From Argyresthia goedartella (Eukaryota > Arthropoda > Insecta > Lepidoptera > Argyresthiidae), in NCBI GenBank assembly GCA_949825045.1, contig OX463818.1, forward strand, positions 28,226,906 through 28,290,905: a stretch of 64,000 nt of DNA, written 5' to 3'. Positions within the stretch are counted from its first letter, which is position 1. Each line of letters begins with the position of its first letter. The translations under genes and the position numbers were made by a program. Below are positions 10,378 through 20,044 of the stretch, piece by piece. The notes under the pieces are model-generated. The model worked only from the letters and a program-made list of their open reading frames with translations. It made no database searches and was not told where the DNA came from.

Positions 10378-10832
10378 GCAGCGAGACGGAAAAGAGGAGG
10401 GGTACGAGTTTGACCTGTATATATATATTTATGTTTGTTTGTATGTATGTCTGCTCGGAGACGGAAAAGAGGAGGGGTATGAGTTTGACCTGTATGTATA
10501 TATGTATGTTTGTTTGTATGTATGTCTGCTCGGAGACGGAAAAGAGGAGGGGTATGAGTTTGACCTTTATGTATATATGTATGTTTGTTTGTATGTATGT
10601 CAGCTCGGAGACGGAAAAGAGGAGGAGTATGAGTTTGACCTGTATGTATATATGTATGTTTGTTTGTATGTATGTCTGCTCGGAGACGGAAAAGAGGAGG
10701 AGTATGAGTTTGACCTGAATGTATATATGTATGTTTGTTTGTATGTATGTCTGCTCGGAGACGGAAAAGAGGAGGGGTATGAGTTTGACCTGTATGTATA
10801 TATGTATGTTTGTTTGTATGTATGTCTGCTCC
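10378..10832 (+). repeat. 75-bp tandem repeat array, six copies
   Basis: GAGACGGAAAAGAGG recurs at 10383, 10458, 10533, 10608, 10683 and 10758. Each unit ends in a TGTATGTATGT-rich stretch. Because 75 is a multiple of 3, two frames stay open through the array, giving apparent proteins that are artefacts. The flank CTCAACGGCTCAACCGATTT after the array is a common lepidopteran repeat motif. Confidence 0.9.
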
Positions 10833-10994
10833 TGTGTCCCCTCTTAATTACTCAACGGCTCAACCGATTTTGATAAATTATGCGACATAAAATTTGTCTT
10901 GATGCCGCGGGGTATCAAAAATACTATAATAATTTTATCGAATCTCAATAATTAATTTAATTCTTATCTTATATTTTATGATTTTTGGTGTACC

Positions 10995-11215
10995 ACAGTC
11001 TGTTTTTTTTATAAAACATTAACATAAACATTTACATACAGGCACATACATTGCTTCTGGCTCCACACTGGGATACCCTGTGTCGTGGGAATCTGGAACA
11101 GCGACGTATAAACATCCGAGACCTTTTTTTTTTATTTTTTTCCCCAGCCGGGGATTGAACCCGGGACCTCTTGCATAGTAGGCAGAGCCGCAACCGCTCC
11201 GCCACAGAGGTCGTT
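10995..11215 (-). mobile_element. tRNA-derived SINE
   Basis: Read on the minus strand, the 5' head is a tRNA-like unit with a box A (TGGCGGAGCGG, 11194-11204) and a box B (GGGTTCAATCCC, 11151-11162), the internal RNA polymerase III promoter. An A-rich linker and an unrelated body with AT-rich 3' end follow. It is a SINE rather than a tRNA gene because a transposon body follows and the acceptor stem does not close cleanly. Confidence 0.75.
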
Positions 11216-11269
11216 ATTGTTTTATTAGTCATTTGTCAATGTTTTAAAATCGATGTTCATATAATATAT

Positions 11270-11584
11270 TGTTGGAGGGAAGATTAATAGTAGAGGGGAG
11301 AGACTATAAAAGGCGATGCCCCGCCGGTACCGCCACATTCTCGCTTCGTTTTTCGTGCTATTAGGTCGTCACTCTGCCGGTTTGGTTATCGATTTTAGTG
11401 TTAGCGTAATTGTGAGGTTATAGTGTTGTGTGTTCATTTTGTGATTGCTTTACTTGGTTTGTAATAATTTCTAATTTGGTCGTTTGGATGAACTGTTAAA
11501 TGGTGTAAATTAAATTGTTGTCAAATAATTCTATTTTGAGTTGAATTTCCTTAGGTAGTAGTGATTAAATTAAAAAAAAAAACA
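11270..11584 (+). mobile_element. Candidate 5' LTR of the RS-Gag Gypsy element
   Basis: Starts TGTTGGAGG and ends AAAACA (TGTT/AACA ends). A TATA box lies at 11305-11312. It precedes the gag ORF by 330 bases. I did not find a matching second LTR, so the boundaries are provisional. Confidence 0.45.
11305..11312 (+). promoter_or_regulatory. TATA box upstream of the RS-Gag element
   Basis: TATAAAAG 35 bases into the candidate LTR, suggesting transcription towards the gag ORF. Confidence 0.5.
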
Positions 11585-11613
11585 CTTCTGGTCTTATTTC
11601 CAAGATCAGAAGT
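11584..11613 (+). promoter_or_regulatory. Stem-loop in the leader of the RS-Gag element
   Basis: Arms 11584-11595 and 11602-11613 pair over 12 bases with one G-U wobble, around a 6-base loop. It sits where the primer binding site or packaging signal would lie. No function is proven. Confidence 0.5.
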
Positions 11614-11913
11614 GGGATTCGAAATCTTTTGCCCACTTGCTTAGTTTTACATGTGATTTTATCGGATTATGATTTGAATAACCATTTAACTTCATCTACC
11701 CTCGATTTCGTTATTTTTTATTTTTACTTGCTAACGCGTGCAAGTGTGGATTGCAAGTCGTCGTTGTCGTCAAGGGTGAGTCCTCCTTTTTTTTCCCTCC
11801 ATTTATTTTTGTGGCAGTTAGTTTGTATTCTCGTGATTTGTGTGTGATTTTCTTCTGTACTTACCTCAAGTACTCTAAATTCAAAGTTATTGTTCGAATC
11901 CTTGTAAATTAGA

Positions 11914-13620
11914 ATGTCGGATCACGGGCGTGGTCGCAGTGTGACCCGCCGTGATAGTCGTAGCCCGTATCGCGACGATGATCGTCGCAATAGTCGCGAC
12001 CGACGTGATAGTAGGCGCCGTGAACGGTCTTCTGAGATGGAAGCTCTAATGCTTCGTCTTAGGATGTTAGAAGAAAAGGTTAGGGCTTCGTCCGCGTCGG
12101 TTTGTCCTAATGTACAAGTGGTTCGTTCGAGAAATCGAGATAAGAGTCGAGATAGGTCACCACCGCGGCGTCAGCGAACATCGTCACGTTCGCGTGCACG
12201 TCTCCCGTCGCCAGCGCGGTCTACGCGTACGTTAGTGTCGCCAAGTAGGCGCAAGTCGCGGTCAAGAGATAGGTGCGTGTCTCCTCCTCGCGATCGAAGT
12301 CAGAGACACTCACAGGATTGGCTCATATCGCCTACCCGTGGTCCGTCGCGTTTGCACTACAGATCTAGATCGCCACCTCGCGATTCGGAACGTAATTCGA
12401 AAAATCCAAGGTCAACCCCGGAACGTTCGTCGGTTACCGATCGCATTGTGGATGCGATCCGTTCTATTAATTATGCGGGTAGGTCAAGCCAACATTTTTA
12501 TATTTCGAATTTCGATCCGAATTTGCACAATTTTGATGATTGGTGTGCGGAAGTGGATCGTGCAAAATCATGTAACAAGTGGAATGACTATGAATGCCTT
12601 TCGCGTATCGGCAACTGTCTTAAGGGTGACGCACGATCATGGTTAAACGAGTGGGTGTCAAGTGATCGTTCCTGGACAAACTTTAAGGAGGAGTTTAAGC
12701 CGTTATGCCCGAAGACACCTGATATCGCGAATATTTTGGCCGAGGTTATTAATACGAATTCTGACGAGTACCCTACATATGCGGATTATGCACGCCGGGC
12801 ATTGCTTCGGTTACGTATAGTGCGGGGTCTTAGTGACGAGTTAATTTCAGCAATAATTATACGCGGCATTAGTGATCCGAATATTCGAGCGTCGGCAACT
12901 AATGCAAAATTAATGCCAAATGATTTAATTGAATTTTTCTCGATTTATGTTAAGCCTGCTTTTCGGATTCTCAAGGGGTTGGGTAGCCAGGAAGTAGAAA
13001 GTACGTCTTATGTAAGATTGCCAATTGAGTTTGATGGGTTGACTCTCGAGGTAGACTTGTTCATTGTACCATCTCAGTACATGAACACTCCAGTCATATT
13101 AGGTACAGATGTTTTGAATAGGGAAGGTGTTAGGTATGTTCGCACCAAGGATTATCAGCGGCTTACGAGGGTTGAACGTAGCACGGATACGGTGATGGCA
13201 GTTCAATCTGAGCCTTCTATTCCAATTAACACGCCTCTTGTTGATGACCAGTTACAAAAACTGTTAGAAATAGTAAATCACTTTTCAAAATTTTTCATTT
13301 CTGGTACTGCGACCTCAACTGTCAAGACAGGGTGTATGTCAATAAAACTTAACTCTAACACTCCTGTTTACTATCGCCCATATAGACTGTCCCATGCCGA
13401 GACGCTTCGCGTTCGCGAAATTATTAAAGATCTTTTGGACAAGGGCATTATTGAGGAGTCTGATTCTGAGTACGCAAGTCCTATCCTTCTCGTCAAAAAG
13501 AAAGACGGGTCGGACAGAATGTGTGTTGACTTCCGTAAGCTCAATGAGGTCACGGTGAAAGATAGGATTCCTGTGATTCTATCTCACACGCCTACATCAA
13601 TTTTAAAATTGTACGAGTGA
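11914..13620 (+). CDS. Gypsy Gag-Pol fusion with RS domain, internally deleted
   Basis: The 568-codon frame starts at ATG 11914. Residues 1 to about 180 are rich in Arg-Ser/Arg-Asp dipeptides (RRDSRSP, RSRSPPRD), resembling the RS domains of splicing factors, with a short coiled stretch (EMEALMLRLRMLEEK). A capsid-like Gag domain follows (about residues 190-350: NLHNFDDWCAEV, GDARSWLNEWV). Near KPAFRILKGLG the frame jumps to the end of a protease (PVILGTDVLNREGV) and the start of RT (YRPYRLSHAE, VKKKDGSDRMCVDFRKLNEV). The zinc knuckle, protease active site and most of RT are missing, although the frame stays open. The RT stops after DRIPV, where a related decayed copy begins. It cannot copy itself alone; its Gag might still be expressed. 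Confidence 0.7.
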   Translation: MSDHGRGRSVTRRDSRSPYRDDDRRNSRDRRDSRRRERSSEMEALMLRLRMLEEKVRASSASVCPNVQVVRSRNRDKSRDRSPPRRQRTSSRSRARLPSPARSTRTLVSPSRRKSRSRDRCVSPPRDRSQRHSQDWLISPTRGPSRLHYRSRSPPRDSERNSKNPRSTPERSSVTDRIVDAIRSINYAGRSSQHFYISNFDPNLHNFDDWCAEVDRAKSCNKWNDYECLSRIGNCLKGDARSWLNEWVSSDRSWTNFKEEFKPLCPKTPDIANILAEVINTNSDEYPTYADYARRALLRLRIVRGLSDELISAIIIRGISDPNIRASATNAKLMPNDLIEFFSIYVKPAFRILKGLGSQEVESTSYVRLPIEFDGLTLEVDLFIVPSQYMNTPVILGTDVLNREGVRYVRTKDYQRLTRVERSTDTVMAVQSEPSIPINTPLVDDQLQKLLEIVNHFSKFFISGTATSTVKTGCMSIKLNSNTPVYYRPYRLSHAETLRVREIIKDLLDKGIIEESDSEYASPILLVKKKDGSDRMCVDFRKLNEVTVKDRIPVILSHTPTSILKLYE

Positions 13621-13623
13621 AAG

Positions 13624-15290
13624 ATGTCGGATTGTGAATAACGTCGTAGCCGACGTGAAAGTAGTCGTTCACGTGAGCGACATCATAATGTGAAAAGTGA
13701 AGTGAAAAGTGAAAACGATACAAGGAGCGTACTCCTGAAGGCCAGTTGCAACAGGAAATGTCTGCGATCTTGGCTCGCCTCTGTGCGTTAGAAGACCGCA
13801 AAGCAGTTGGGCCTGTGGGTGGTGGTGTGGTGGTGTTGTTCTACCCGTCGTCGCCGTCTCGCTGCAAACAATTTTGGCGCGACCCAACGCCGCCGCCGCC
13901 AGCATGGCGGCATGCGCTTGAGCAGGCTCAATGCGCGACACTCCTCGCCCCCGCACCGGGTGTGCACAGCCCCCACCGATCGAGCCTCGAGTCTGCGGGC
14001 CTGCTGGGTCTGTGTCGGAAAGTATTCATACAAACGTGAATACTAGCGAGGTATTTATGCCGAAAAAAATAGTACGATGGCAGAAAAATTTGTGGATGCG
14101 ATTCGGGCGATTGGTATCTACGATGAGATCTAACCATCATTTTTACATCTAGAGTTTTCATAACATTGAGGATTAGTGTGAGAAGGTAGATCGCGCCTTA
14201 TCGCAAAACAATTGGAGTGACTATGAATGATTTCGGCGATAGTGCAGTGCCTTGTTACTGATCCACACATTAGAATAGCAGCCACAGACACAACTACCTT
14301 TTAGACTAGATTTTTCCTTAATCTATTTCAAGCCTAGGGTGCATAAAAATATTCCGTCTACCGTTCGTACTAGTACGTCACAAAGTAGGATCCCCACGAA
14401 AGGCAAACCCGTTACGTTTTGTAGAAAGCGCAATTCACATGTTGCGAAACAGTTAGGATACAGGCAAGCTTCCTGTAATAAGCAATCTAGGAAGAATACA
14501 TGGGGAGGTTCGAGTACTTCAATATACAGTGGTTCTAATAATAATGTCCCTTCCTAGCGAAGTATATTGAATGTTTTGGGAGGCATGACTATTAGCGAGG
14601 GTCAGGTACGGCCGAGCCATGATAAAGTTGTTATTTCGCTCAAAAAACCCGAATGAATAGCTGCTTTCGAGACCGGAATTGTAGGTTGCACGCACAGACC
14701 TAGAAGAACCGGTGCTTGCAATCTACAAGTTCTATACTGATACAAGTTCTATCGGTTATGGAACTTTGCTTATGCAGGTTCGTGATGGAGGACACAAGCG
14801 AGTTGTTTCCTGCTACAGTAAGTTATTACAAGGTGTGGAATAAAGTACGCTGCGAGCTCTGCAGCATTAGAACCATTATGTTGTGGGTGTAACTTTAACA
14901 CGTGTAACACTTTGGTCACTAACCACATTGAGTCAACAGCGTGCAACAGAGTTGCTCGTTGCCAATCAGCGGCGACAGGAAACGCATGCTAATGAAGGTC
15001 GTAAGGAACCTAAGACGTTTTCTAATGGTGACTTCGTGTTTCTCTCTAAAAATTCGCAGAGTGCTGGCAAGCTGGACTCCTGCATGAGGGCCCTTACAAG
15101 GCTGCCTCACCTACGCTACGAGCCTGAACTGTTGGCGGGTTCCTACGGCAAATGCATCCAAGCAACAGAGCAGCACATGGTGCTGTGGCGTGGCGAGTGG
15201 ACATCAGACGCCTGCGAAGCTTTCTTCGAGGGCGTCGGCGAGCCGTAGCGAATAAAGGATGCTATGACTCGGCAGCGGGTGTTCCCGGCT
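13624..15290 (+). pseudogene. Decayed second Gypsy copy related to the RS-Gag element
   Basis: Starting at ATGTCGGAT, pieces parallel the upstream element: an Arg/Ser-coding start with stops, EMSAILARLCALED (compare EMEALMLRLRMLEEK), and a stretch at 14095-14230 that aligns base by base with 12450-12600 of the upstream gag. A degenerate zinc knuckle lies near 14420-14470, an RNase H start (YTDTSSIGYGTLLMQ) at about 14730-14780, and an integrase C-terminal piece (KEPKTFSNGDFVFLSK) at about 15004-15052. GC-rich sequence at 13800-14000 is an insertion or a diverged segment. Most of RT and integrase are deleted and all frames are broken. Confidence 0.65.
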
Positions 15291-15384
15291 ATATGAGACG
15301 GTGCAACCGTCTGCAGATACTAATCTGGCGTGACTTTTGTCACGGGGGCTATAGCAAGCGGAAAATTGGGCCTCTGCTATAAGC

Positions 15385-15450
15385 CTGGAGGCCGTGGGCC
15401 TGGAGACTGAGTACCTGGAGGCCGTGGGGCCTGGAGGCTGTGAGCCTGGT
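15385..15450 (+). repeat. Short GC-rich tandem repeat
   Basis: The motif GCCTGGAGGCCGTGGG and variants repeat about four times in 65 bases. Confidence 0.7.
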
Positions 15451-15781
15451 TTAGTATAACATTAGCACTCAAATATGTGCTTAAGTTATGCAGTGTTGGC
15501 GAGGAGAGTGGTGTTCCGAGACGTGTGCCGCTTTCTTCGAATGTGAGAGCCCATAGATTTTTGATCCACATGGTACTGTGTGTCACTGTAATAGGAAAGT
15601 ACATAATTGCAAACTCCCTTAACCTATCTTGTTAATTATCCCTTTCGTAGACTTATTCTCTTACTTATGTGTGACTACAGACTTACTGACTACCTTTATG
15701 ACAATATGTGGTGATCACTGTGCAGTATGTATCAAAATATCTAGACGGCGATTGGTGATACCTTGGGTGATTTTTATTATG

Positions 15782-16460
15782 CAGGGCCTCAATGTGAACC
15801 CGGTAACTACAGACATATTTATAAAAGGACAGAGATTGGACCTTGTGCAGTCGACTGTCTTTTTGGGCATTACTTTAGACGCCAAACTACAATGGGATCC
15901 TCATATAAATAAATTGTCGAACAGACTGAGTTCGGCAGCGTTCGCAGTTAAAAAAATTAGAGCTCTTACCGACGTAGACACCGCTAGACTAGTCTACTTT
16001 AGTTACTTTCATAGTCTAATGACCTATGGTATTTTATTGTGGGGTCACGCTGCGAATGCTAATAGTATATTTATTCTGCACAAACGGGCTGTTCGTGCAA
16101 TTTATAGATTAGGGCCTAGAGTGTCTCTGAGGGAAAAGTTTAAAGAAATCAATATTCTGACATTTGTGTCTCAATATATCTATGACAATCTTGTGTATGT
16201 AAAAAGAAATATAACTAATTTTCAGAAGTACAGTGATATACACAATTTTAATACTAGAAATAAAGACAAGTTGGTTGCTTATGTAAGCCGACTACATAAA
16301 ATTAGTAATTCTTTTAAAGGCAATTGTATACGCTATTACAATAAGGTCCCTACTGATATTAAAAACTTACCTTTAGACAAGTTTAAAATAATAATAAAAC
16401 AGAAATTGTATAAAAAAGGTTACTACAGGATATCTGATTACTTAGCGGACAGATGTCCAT
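15782..16460 (+). pseudogene. LINE ORF2, C-terminal fragment
   Basis: Encodes the region downstream of the RT palm in CR1/Jockey-group non-LTR elements: FLGITLDAKLQWDPHINK, then SAAFAVKKIR, YGILLWGHA, KRAVRAIYRLGPR, and the C-terminal KLYKKGYYRISDYL. The endonuclease and catalytic RT motifs are absent (5' truncated, as is typical of LINE copies). The frame is interrupted at 16461 by the BEL/Pao LTR, through which the reading frame continues by chance for another 32 codons. Confidence 0.75.
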
Positions 16461-16628
16461 TGTCCAAGCGGACCATGAGGGACGAAGCGAGGGGGGTACC
16501 ACCGCCGGACCGTCGCGCGCGCAGCCAGCGTGAAGCAGAACCAGTCCACAAATAAAGTCAGCGCGAAGCGCACGCGCCACCTCGCACCAATACCTATTAT
16601 TTTATTTCAACGATTCCCTGCCGCGACA
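16461..16628 (+). mobile_element. 5' LTR of the BEL/Pao Gag-integrase element
   Basis: Begins TGTCCAAGCGG and ends GCCGCGACA. It matches 19877-20044 without differences that I can see. A poly(A) signal AATAAA is at 16551-16556. It interrupts the LINE fragment upstream. Confidence 0.9.
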
Positions 16629-16635
16629 GGGAAGC

Positions 16636-16651
16636 TGGCGACCGTGACAGG
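16636..16651 (+). promoter_or_regulatory. Candidate primer binding site
   Basis: TGGCGACCGTGACAGG starts 8 bases after the LTR. A TGG start and this position are those of a tRNA primer binding site in BEL/Pao elements. The priming tRNA is not identified here. Confidence 0.6.
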
Positions 16652-17568
16652 ACTACGGCACTCCACGGATTACTATACAAGTGAAGTCAGAGAACAAAGG
16701 AATTGCGCATTACATCAAGGAAACAGGGTGTCAACTTCGCTTCGAAGACTAAAAGTGAGCCCGTTCCTCACTATTTTGTTTTTTTTAATCGCTATTTCAT
16801 TGTTTCTATCTGTAAGTAGCTTCTCAGTCTGTGTCGACAGTGTCGGTAGTCACTTAACGTACCTACTTTCAAATATCATCTCGATATTTCATCCGCCATT
16901 TTGGTCATAGTTTTGCTATTCACTAAACGATTTCTCACTTCTTCGCACATTACTTGGCTTTAAGCTATTGCAGAATTGAATAAATAAAGTAAGTTGCTTT
17001 GCTATTTAAATTAATTCAGTTTTTCCTAAAAAAAATCACTGCCATAAAGATTCAAATTCTAGAACTGGGCTTACTGTAGTGATTTATACTGTGCTTATTT
17101 TACATTATAACTGCATTATTTTATTCAATTCACTGCTATTGACTTGCATAGGTAGCTTACAGGCAAGTTAATTGTGCTTACTTGTCATACCGAGCTACTA
17201 CTTGCTATATACTTTGCCACATTTATGAAATATTTCCCATTTTAGCTGTCATATTTTACGCAAAAATCATTTGTAGATATTTAGATAGCTCCCGGTCGTG
17301 CGATCGGGTTTGTAAATTCCAGGAATACTCGTACAAGGTATCATATTCGGTCGACCACACCTCGCCCGCCACGGGCCACGCGCCACGTTTCGAGTTAACC
17401 TCACGCTGCGCTTGCGTTCGCTGCACTTCGCATCGAGCTGCGCGCCGTTTGTTAACGTCATTGGATGCGTGGTACCTACCTACTTACCGCGCTTGAGGTT
17501 TGGACTTTGACCTATATTATTGTTCGTGAATTCGTGGTTATTGTATTGCTCGGGTGATTTTTACTGCT
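16652..17568 (+). other. Long untranslated leader of the BEL/Pao element
   Basis: About 900 bases between the primer site and the ORF without a recognisable gene. Short open frames on both strands lack domains. Confidence 0.6.
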
Positions 17569-19617
17569 ATGGCAGAATCACAACTTAAATTGTTAGTACG
17601 ACAAAGAGGTACTATTAAACAACGTTTAACGATTTTTCTTAAATATTTAGAGCCATTGTTGATTACGTCATCAAGGGACTTGGATGAATTGCAGATCGGT
17701 GAACTGTCTTTGCGTGTAACGAAGTTAGAAGTAGCGTTTTCAACTTTTGATAATATCCAATCACAAATTGAGGAGCTAGATGATTCTGGTGAACAATTTT
17801 TAGAGCGAGAATTAATTGAAAATCAATTTTTTAAATTGATTGCAAGAGCAAAACGGCTTCTTTCACGCAAGGAAAAGGGAAGTGATGAGAATTCATCAAA
17901 CTGTAATTCAAATCATTGCAACCATTTACGTAACGTCAAGTTACCCACTATTAAATTAAACTCCTTCGACGGAAATCATAATAAGTGGCTGGAGTACCGG
18001 GATACTTTCCAGTCTCTTATACATTCCAACGATTCCATTGTTGACGTAACTAAATTTCATTATTTGCGATCTACTTTAGAGGGTACTGCGCTTACTATTA
18101 TCAAATCTCTGCCAGTATCTTCTGATAATTATGAAATTGCATGGGACTTGCTCTGCGAGAGGTTCGACAACAAGCGTTTATTAGTGAACCATCATTTAAG
18201 AGCCTTGTTTGCGATCGAGCCGCTTCCTAGGGAATCTGATAGGGCTATACGGTATTTGATTGACTGGCTGGAATCGGCAATGAACATTTTAATAAAACAA
18301 TCACAATCGGAGTGTTTCAGTGAAGATATTAAATTATTAAATAAAAAACAAAACTTACCAGCTAAATCTTCTCTTATATCCCTCACTCCGTTTGTAGATG
18401 ACGACGGAATTCTCCGTGTGGGAGGACGGTTACAACAAGCTTCCGAGACTTATGATAGGAAACACCCTATACTATTACATCCTTCTCATGCCTTCACAAA
18501 GTTGCTATTCAGTTATGAACATAACCGATTACTACATAGCGGTCCGCAGTCCTTGCTTAACTCTATTCGAGATAAGTATTGGCCTATTAGAGGCAGAGTG
18601 TTAGCAAGATCTTGCGTAAACGCTTGCATGGTGTGTAGGCGCATGAAAATGAAGATCATTAATCCATTAATGGGTAATTTACCAGCACCACGAGTCACTC
18701 CAGGCTTCCCATTTCAAACTTGTGGCACAGATTTTGCGGGTCCCTTCTTAATTACGGACAGAAAGGGTCGTGGTTGTAAGATAACAAAATGTTACCTATG
18801 TATATTCATTTGTTTTTCCACGAAAGCAATTCACTTGGAAGTGGCTAGTGACCTAACTAAGGATGTTTTCATTGCATGCCTTCGACGTTTCATCTCTCGC
18901 AGAGGAAAACCAAATTTTATCTATTGCGACAATGGTACCAATTTTGTTGGAGCGAACAATGAGATAGGTTATTTTTTGAGTTCAAACCACGAGCATTTTA
19001 AAGAATACGCAGCCAATGACGGTATCAAATTTTTATTTTCTCCGGCGTATTCGCCGAATTTCGGTGGGCTTTGGGAAGCTGGCGTTAAATCCGCGAAACA
19101 TCACCTTAAACGTATTCTTGGCAATACCCATCTTACGTTCGAGGAACTATCGACACTTTTTACACAGATTGAGGCTATTCTTAATTCACGACCGTTGACT
19201 CCGCTTTCTTCGGATCCAAACGATTTAAACCCTTTAACACCTGGCCACTTTTTGGTTGGACGGGCATTGACATTCCTGCCATCAGCGCACCTACTGGACT
19301 GCAATAGCAACCGCTTGTCCCGATTTGAACGCATAGAGCAGATAAGACAACATTTTTGGGAGCGTTGGAGAAACGAGTTCCTGTCTGAGCTTCAACAACG
19401 ATCAAAATGGAGATCTCATCAACGTCCACTCCAAGTCGGGGATATGGTTGTCCTAAAAGAAGATCATCTTCCACCATTAAAATGGCGTCTTGCAAGAGTC
19501 GCACGTCTATATCCAGGGAAGGATGACATCACCCGTGTTGCTGACTTCAAAACTGAAAAGGGAATTGTTCGTCGCGCCTTGAACCGCGTCTGTCCCTTGT
19601 TCGACGACGAAAACTGA
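17569..19617 (+). CDS. BEL/Pao Gag-integrase fusion protein (682 aa)
   Basis: The ATG at 17569 (MAESQLK) is preferred over the in-frame GTG upstream. Residues about 1-100 are the helical N-terminus typical of BEL Gag, and 122-242 match the DUF1759 Gag domain (PTIKLNSFDGNHNKWLEY, LCERFDNKRLLVNHHL). At about residue 243 (nt about 18298) the frame passes directly to the linker before integrase (SLISLTPFVDDDGILRVGGRL). Integrase is complete: zinc-binding H318, H323, C353, C356; catalytic D388 (CGTDFAGPF), D454 (IYCDNGTNF) and E503 (FGGLWEAG); and a DUF5641 C-terminal domain (GDMVVLKEDHLPPLKW). Zinc knuckles, protease, RT and RNase H are absent. An in-frame internal deletion is the simple origin. 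The intact DDE triad in a non-autonomous element is notable. Confidence 0.85.
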   Translation: MAESQLKLLVRQRGTIKQRLTIFLKYLEPLLITSSRDLDELQIGELSLRVTKLEVAFSTFDNIQSQIEELDDSGEQFLERELIENQFFKLIARAKRLLSRKEKGSDENSSNCNSNHCNHLRNVKLPTIKLNSFDGNHNKWLEYRDTFQSLIHSNDSIVDVTKFHYLRSTLEGTALTIIKSLPVSSDNYEIAWDLLCERFDNKRLLVNHHLRALFAIEPLPRESDRAIRYLIDWLESAMNILIKQSQSECFSEDIKLLNKKQNLPAKSSLISLTPFVDDDGILRVGGRLQQASETYDRKHPILLHPSHAFTKLLFSYEHNRLLHSGPQSLLNSIRDKYWPIRGRVLARSCVNACMVCRRMKMKIINPLMGNLPAPRVTPGFPFQTCGTDFAGPFLITDRKGRGCKITKCYLCIFICFSTKAIHLEVASDLTKDVFIACLRRFISRRGKPNFIYCDNGTNFVGANNEIGYFLSSNHEHFKEYAANDGIKFLFSPAYSPNFGGLWEAGVKSAKHHLKRILGNTHLTFEELSTLFTQIEAILNSRPLTPLSSDPNDLNPLTPGHFLVGRALTFLPSAHLLDCNSNRLSRFERIEQIRQHFWERWRNEFLSELQQRSKWRSHQRPLQVGDMVVLKEDHLPPLKWRLARVARLYPGKDDITRVADFKTEKGIVRRALNRVCPLFDDEN

Positions 19618-19678
19618 GACATTGCACCGTACGATATCAGCAATAGTCCATTAACCCATAAGGACTGATTGCTTACTT

Positions 19679-19800
19679 ACAACTTCAACTGCTTCAACTT
19701 CAACTGCCTCAACTTCAACTGCTTCAACTTCAACTGCCTCAACTTCAACTGCTTCAACTTCAACTGCCTCAACTTCAACTGCTTCAACTTCAACAGTTTC
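19679..19800 (+). repeat. 15-bp minisatellite, about 8 copies
   Basis: Units of the form CTTCAACTTCAACTG with alternating TGC/TGCC variation form a 30-bp higher-order period, between the ORF stop and the polypurine tract. Confidence 0.85.
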
Positions 19801-19876
19801 GACTACAACAGAGACTCTATTACAAATTTGAAAGAGCTCTTGAAAACTCCTACCGAGCTTTCAACGGGGGGCAAGA

Positions 19877-20044
19877 TGTCCAAGCGGACCATGAGGGACG
19901 AAGCGAGGGGGGTACCACCGCCGGACCGTCGCGCGCGCAGCCAGCGTGAAGCAGAACCAGTCCACAAATAAAGTCAGCGCGAAGCGCACGCGCCACCTCG
20001 CACCAATACCTATTATTTTATTTCAACGATTCCCTGCCGCGACA
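19877..20044 (+). mobile_element. 3' LTR of the BEL/Pao Gag-integrase element
   Basis: Identical in length and, by eye, in sequence to 16461-16628. Preceded by the polypurine tract at about 19864-19876. Confidence 0.9.

Larger units (their letters stand above)
16461..20044 (+). mobile_element. BEL/Pao element with Gag-integrase fusion and identical LTRs
   Basis: A 3584-bp element bounded by two 168-bp LTRs that look identical base for base, with a primer-binding-site-like sequence after the left LTR, one long ORF (17569-19617), a minisatellite and a G-rich polypurine tract (CGGGGGGCAAGA) before the right LTR. Flanks are TCCAT on the left and GTCAG on the right, so no target duplication is visible. 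Identical LTRs imply recent insertion. The autonomous functions (protease, RT, RNase H) are missing, so it would need a helper. Confidence 0.85.

Noticed and set aside
10378..10832. CRISPR-like array
   Set aside because: The repeats are directly adjacent 75-bp units without unique spacers, in a eukaryotic repeat context.
10215..10873. Two overlapping open frames of 144-167 codons
   Set aside because: They are produced by the 75-bp tandem array; no domain.
11142..11213. A tRNA gene on the minus strand
   Set aside because: Boxes A and B are present, but an A-rich linker and a SINE body follow and the acceptor stem does not close cleanly; it is a SINE head.
13669..14160. Several open frames on both strands in GC-rich sequence
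   Set aside because: They overlap in many frames because of composition and show no domain; the segment lies within a decayed Gypsy copy.
16530..16910. Open frame across the left BEL LTR and leader
   Set aside because: It starts in the LTR and a similar frame starts in the right LTR; no domain; LTR read-through.
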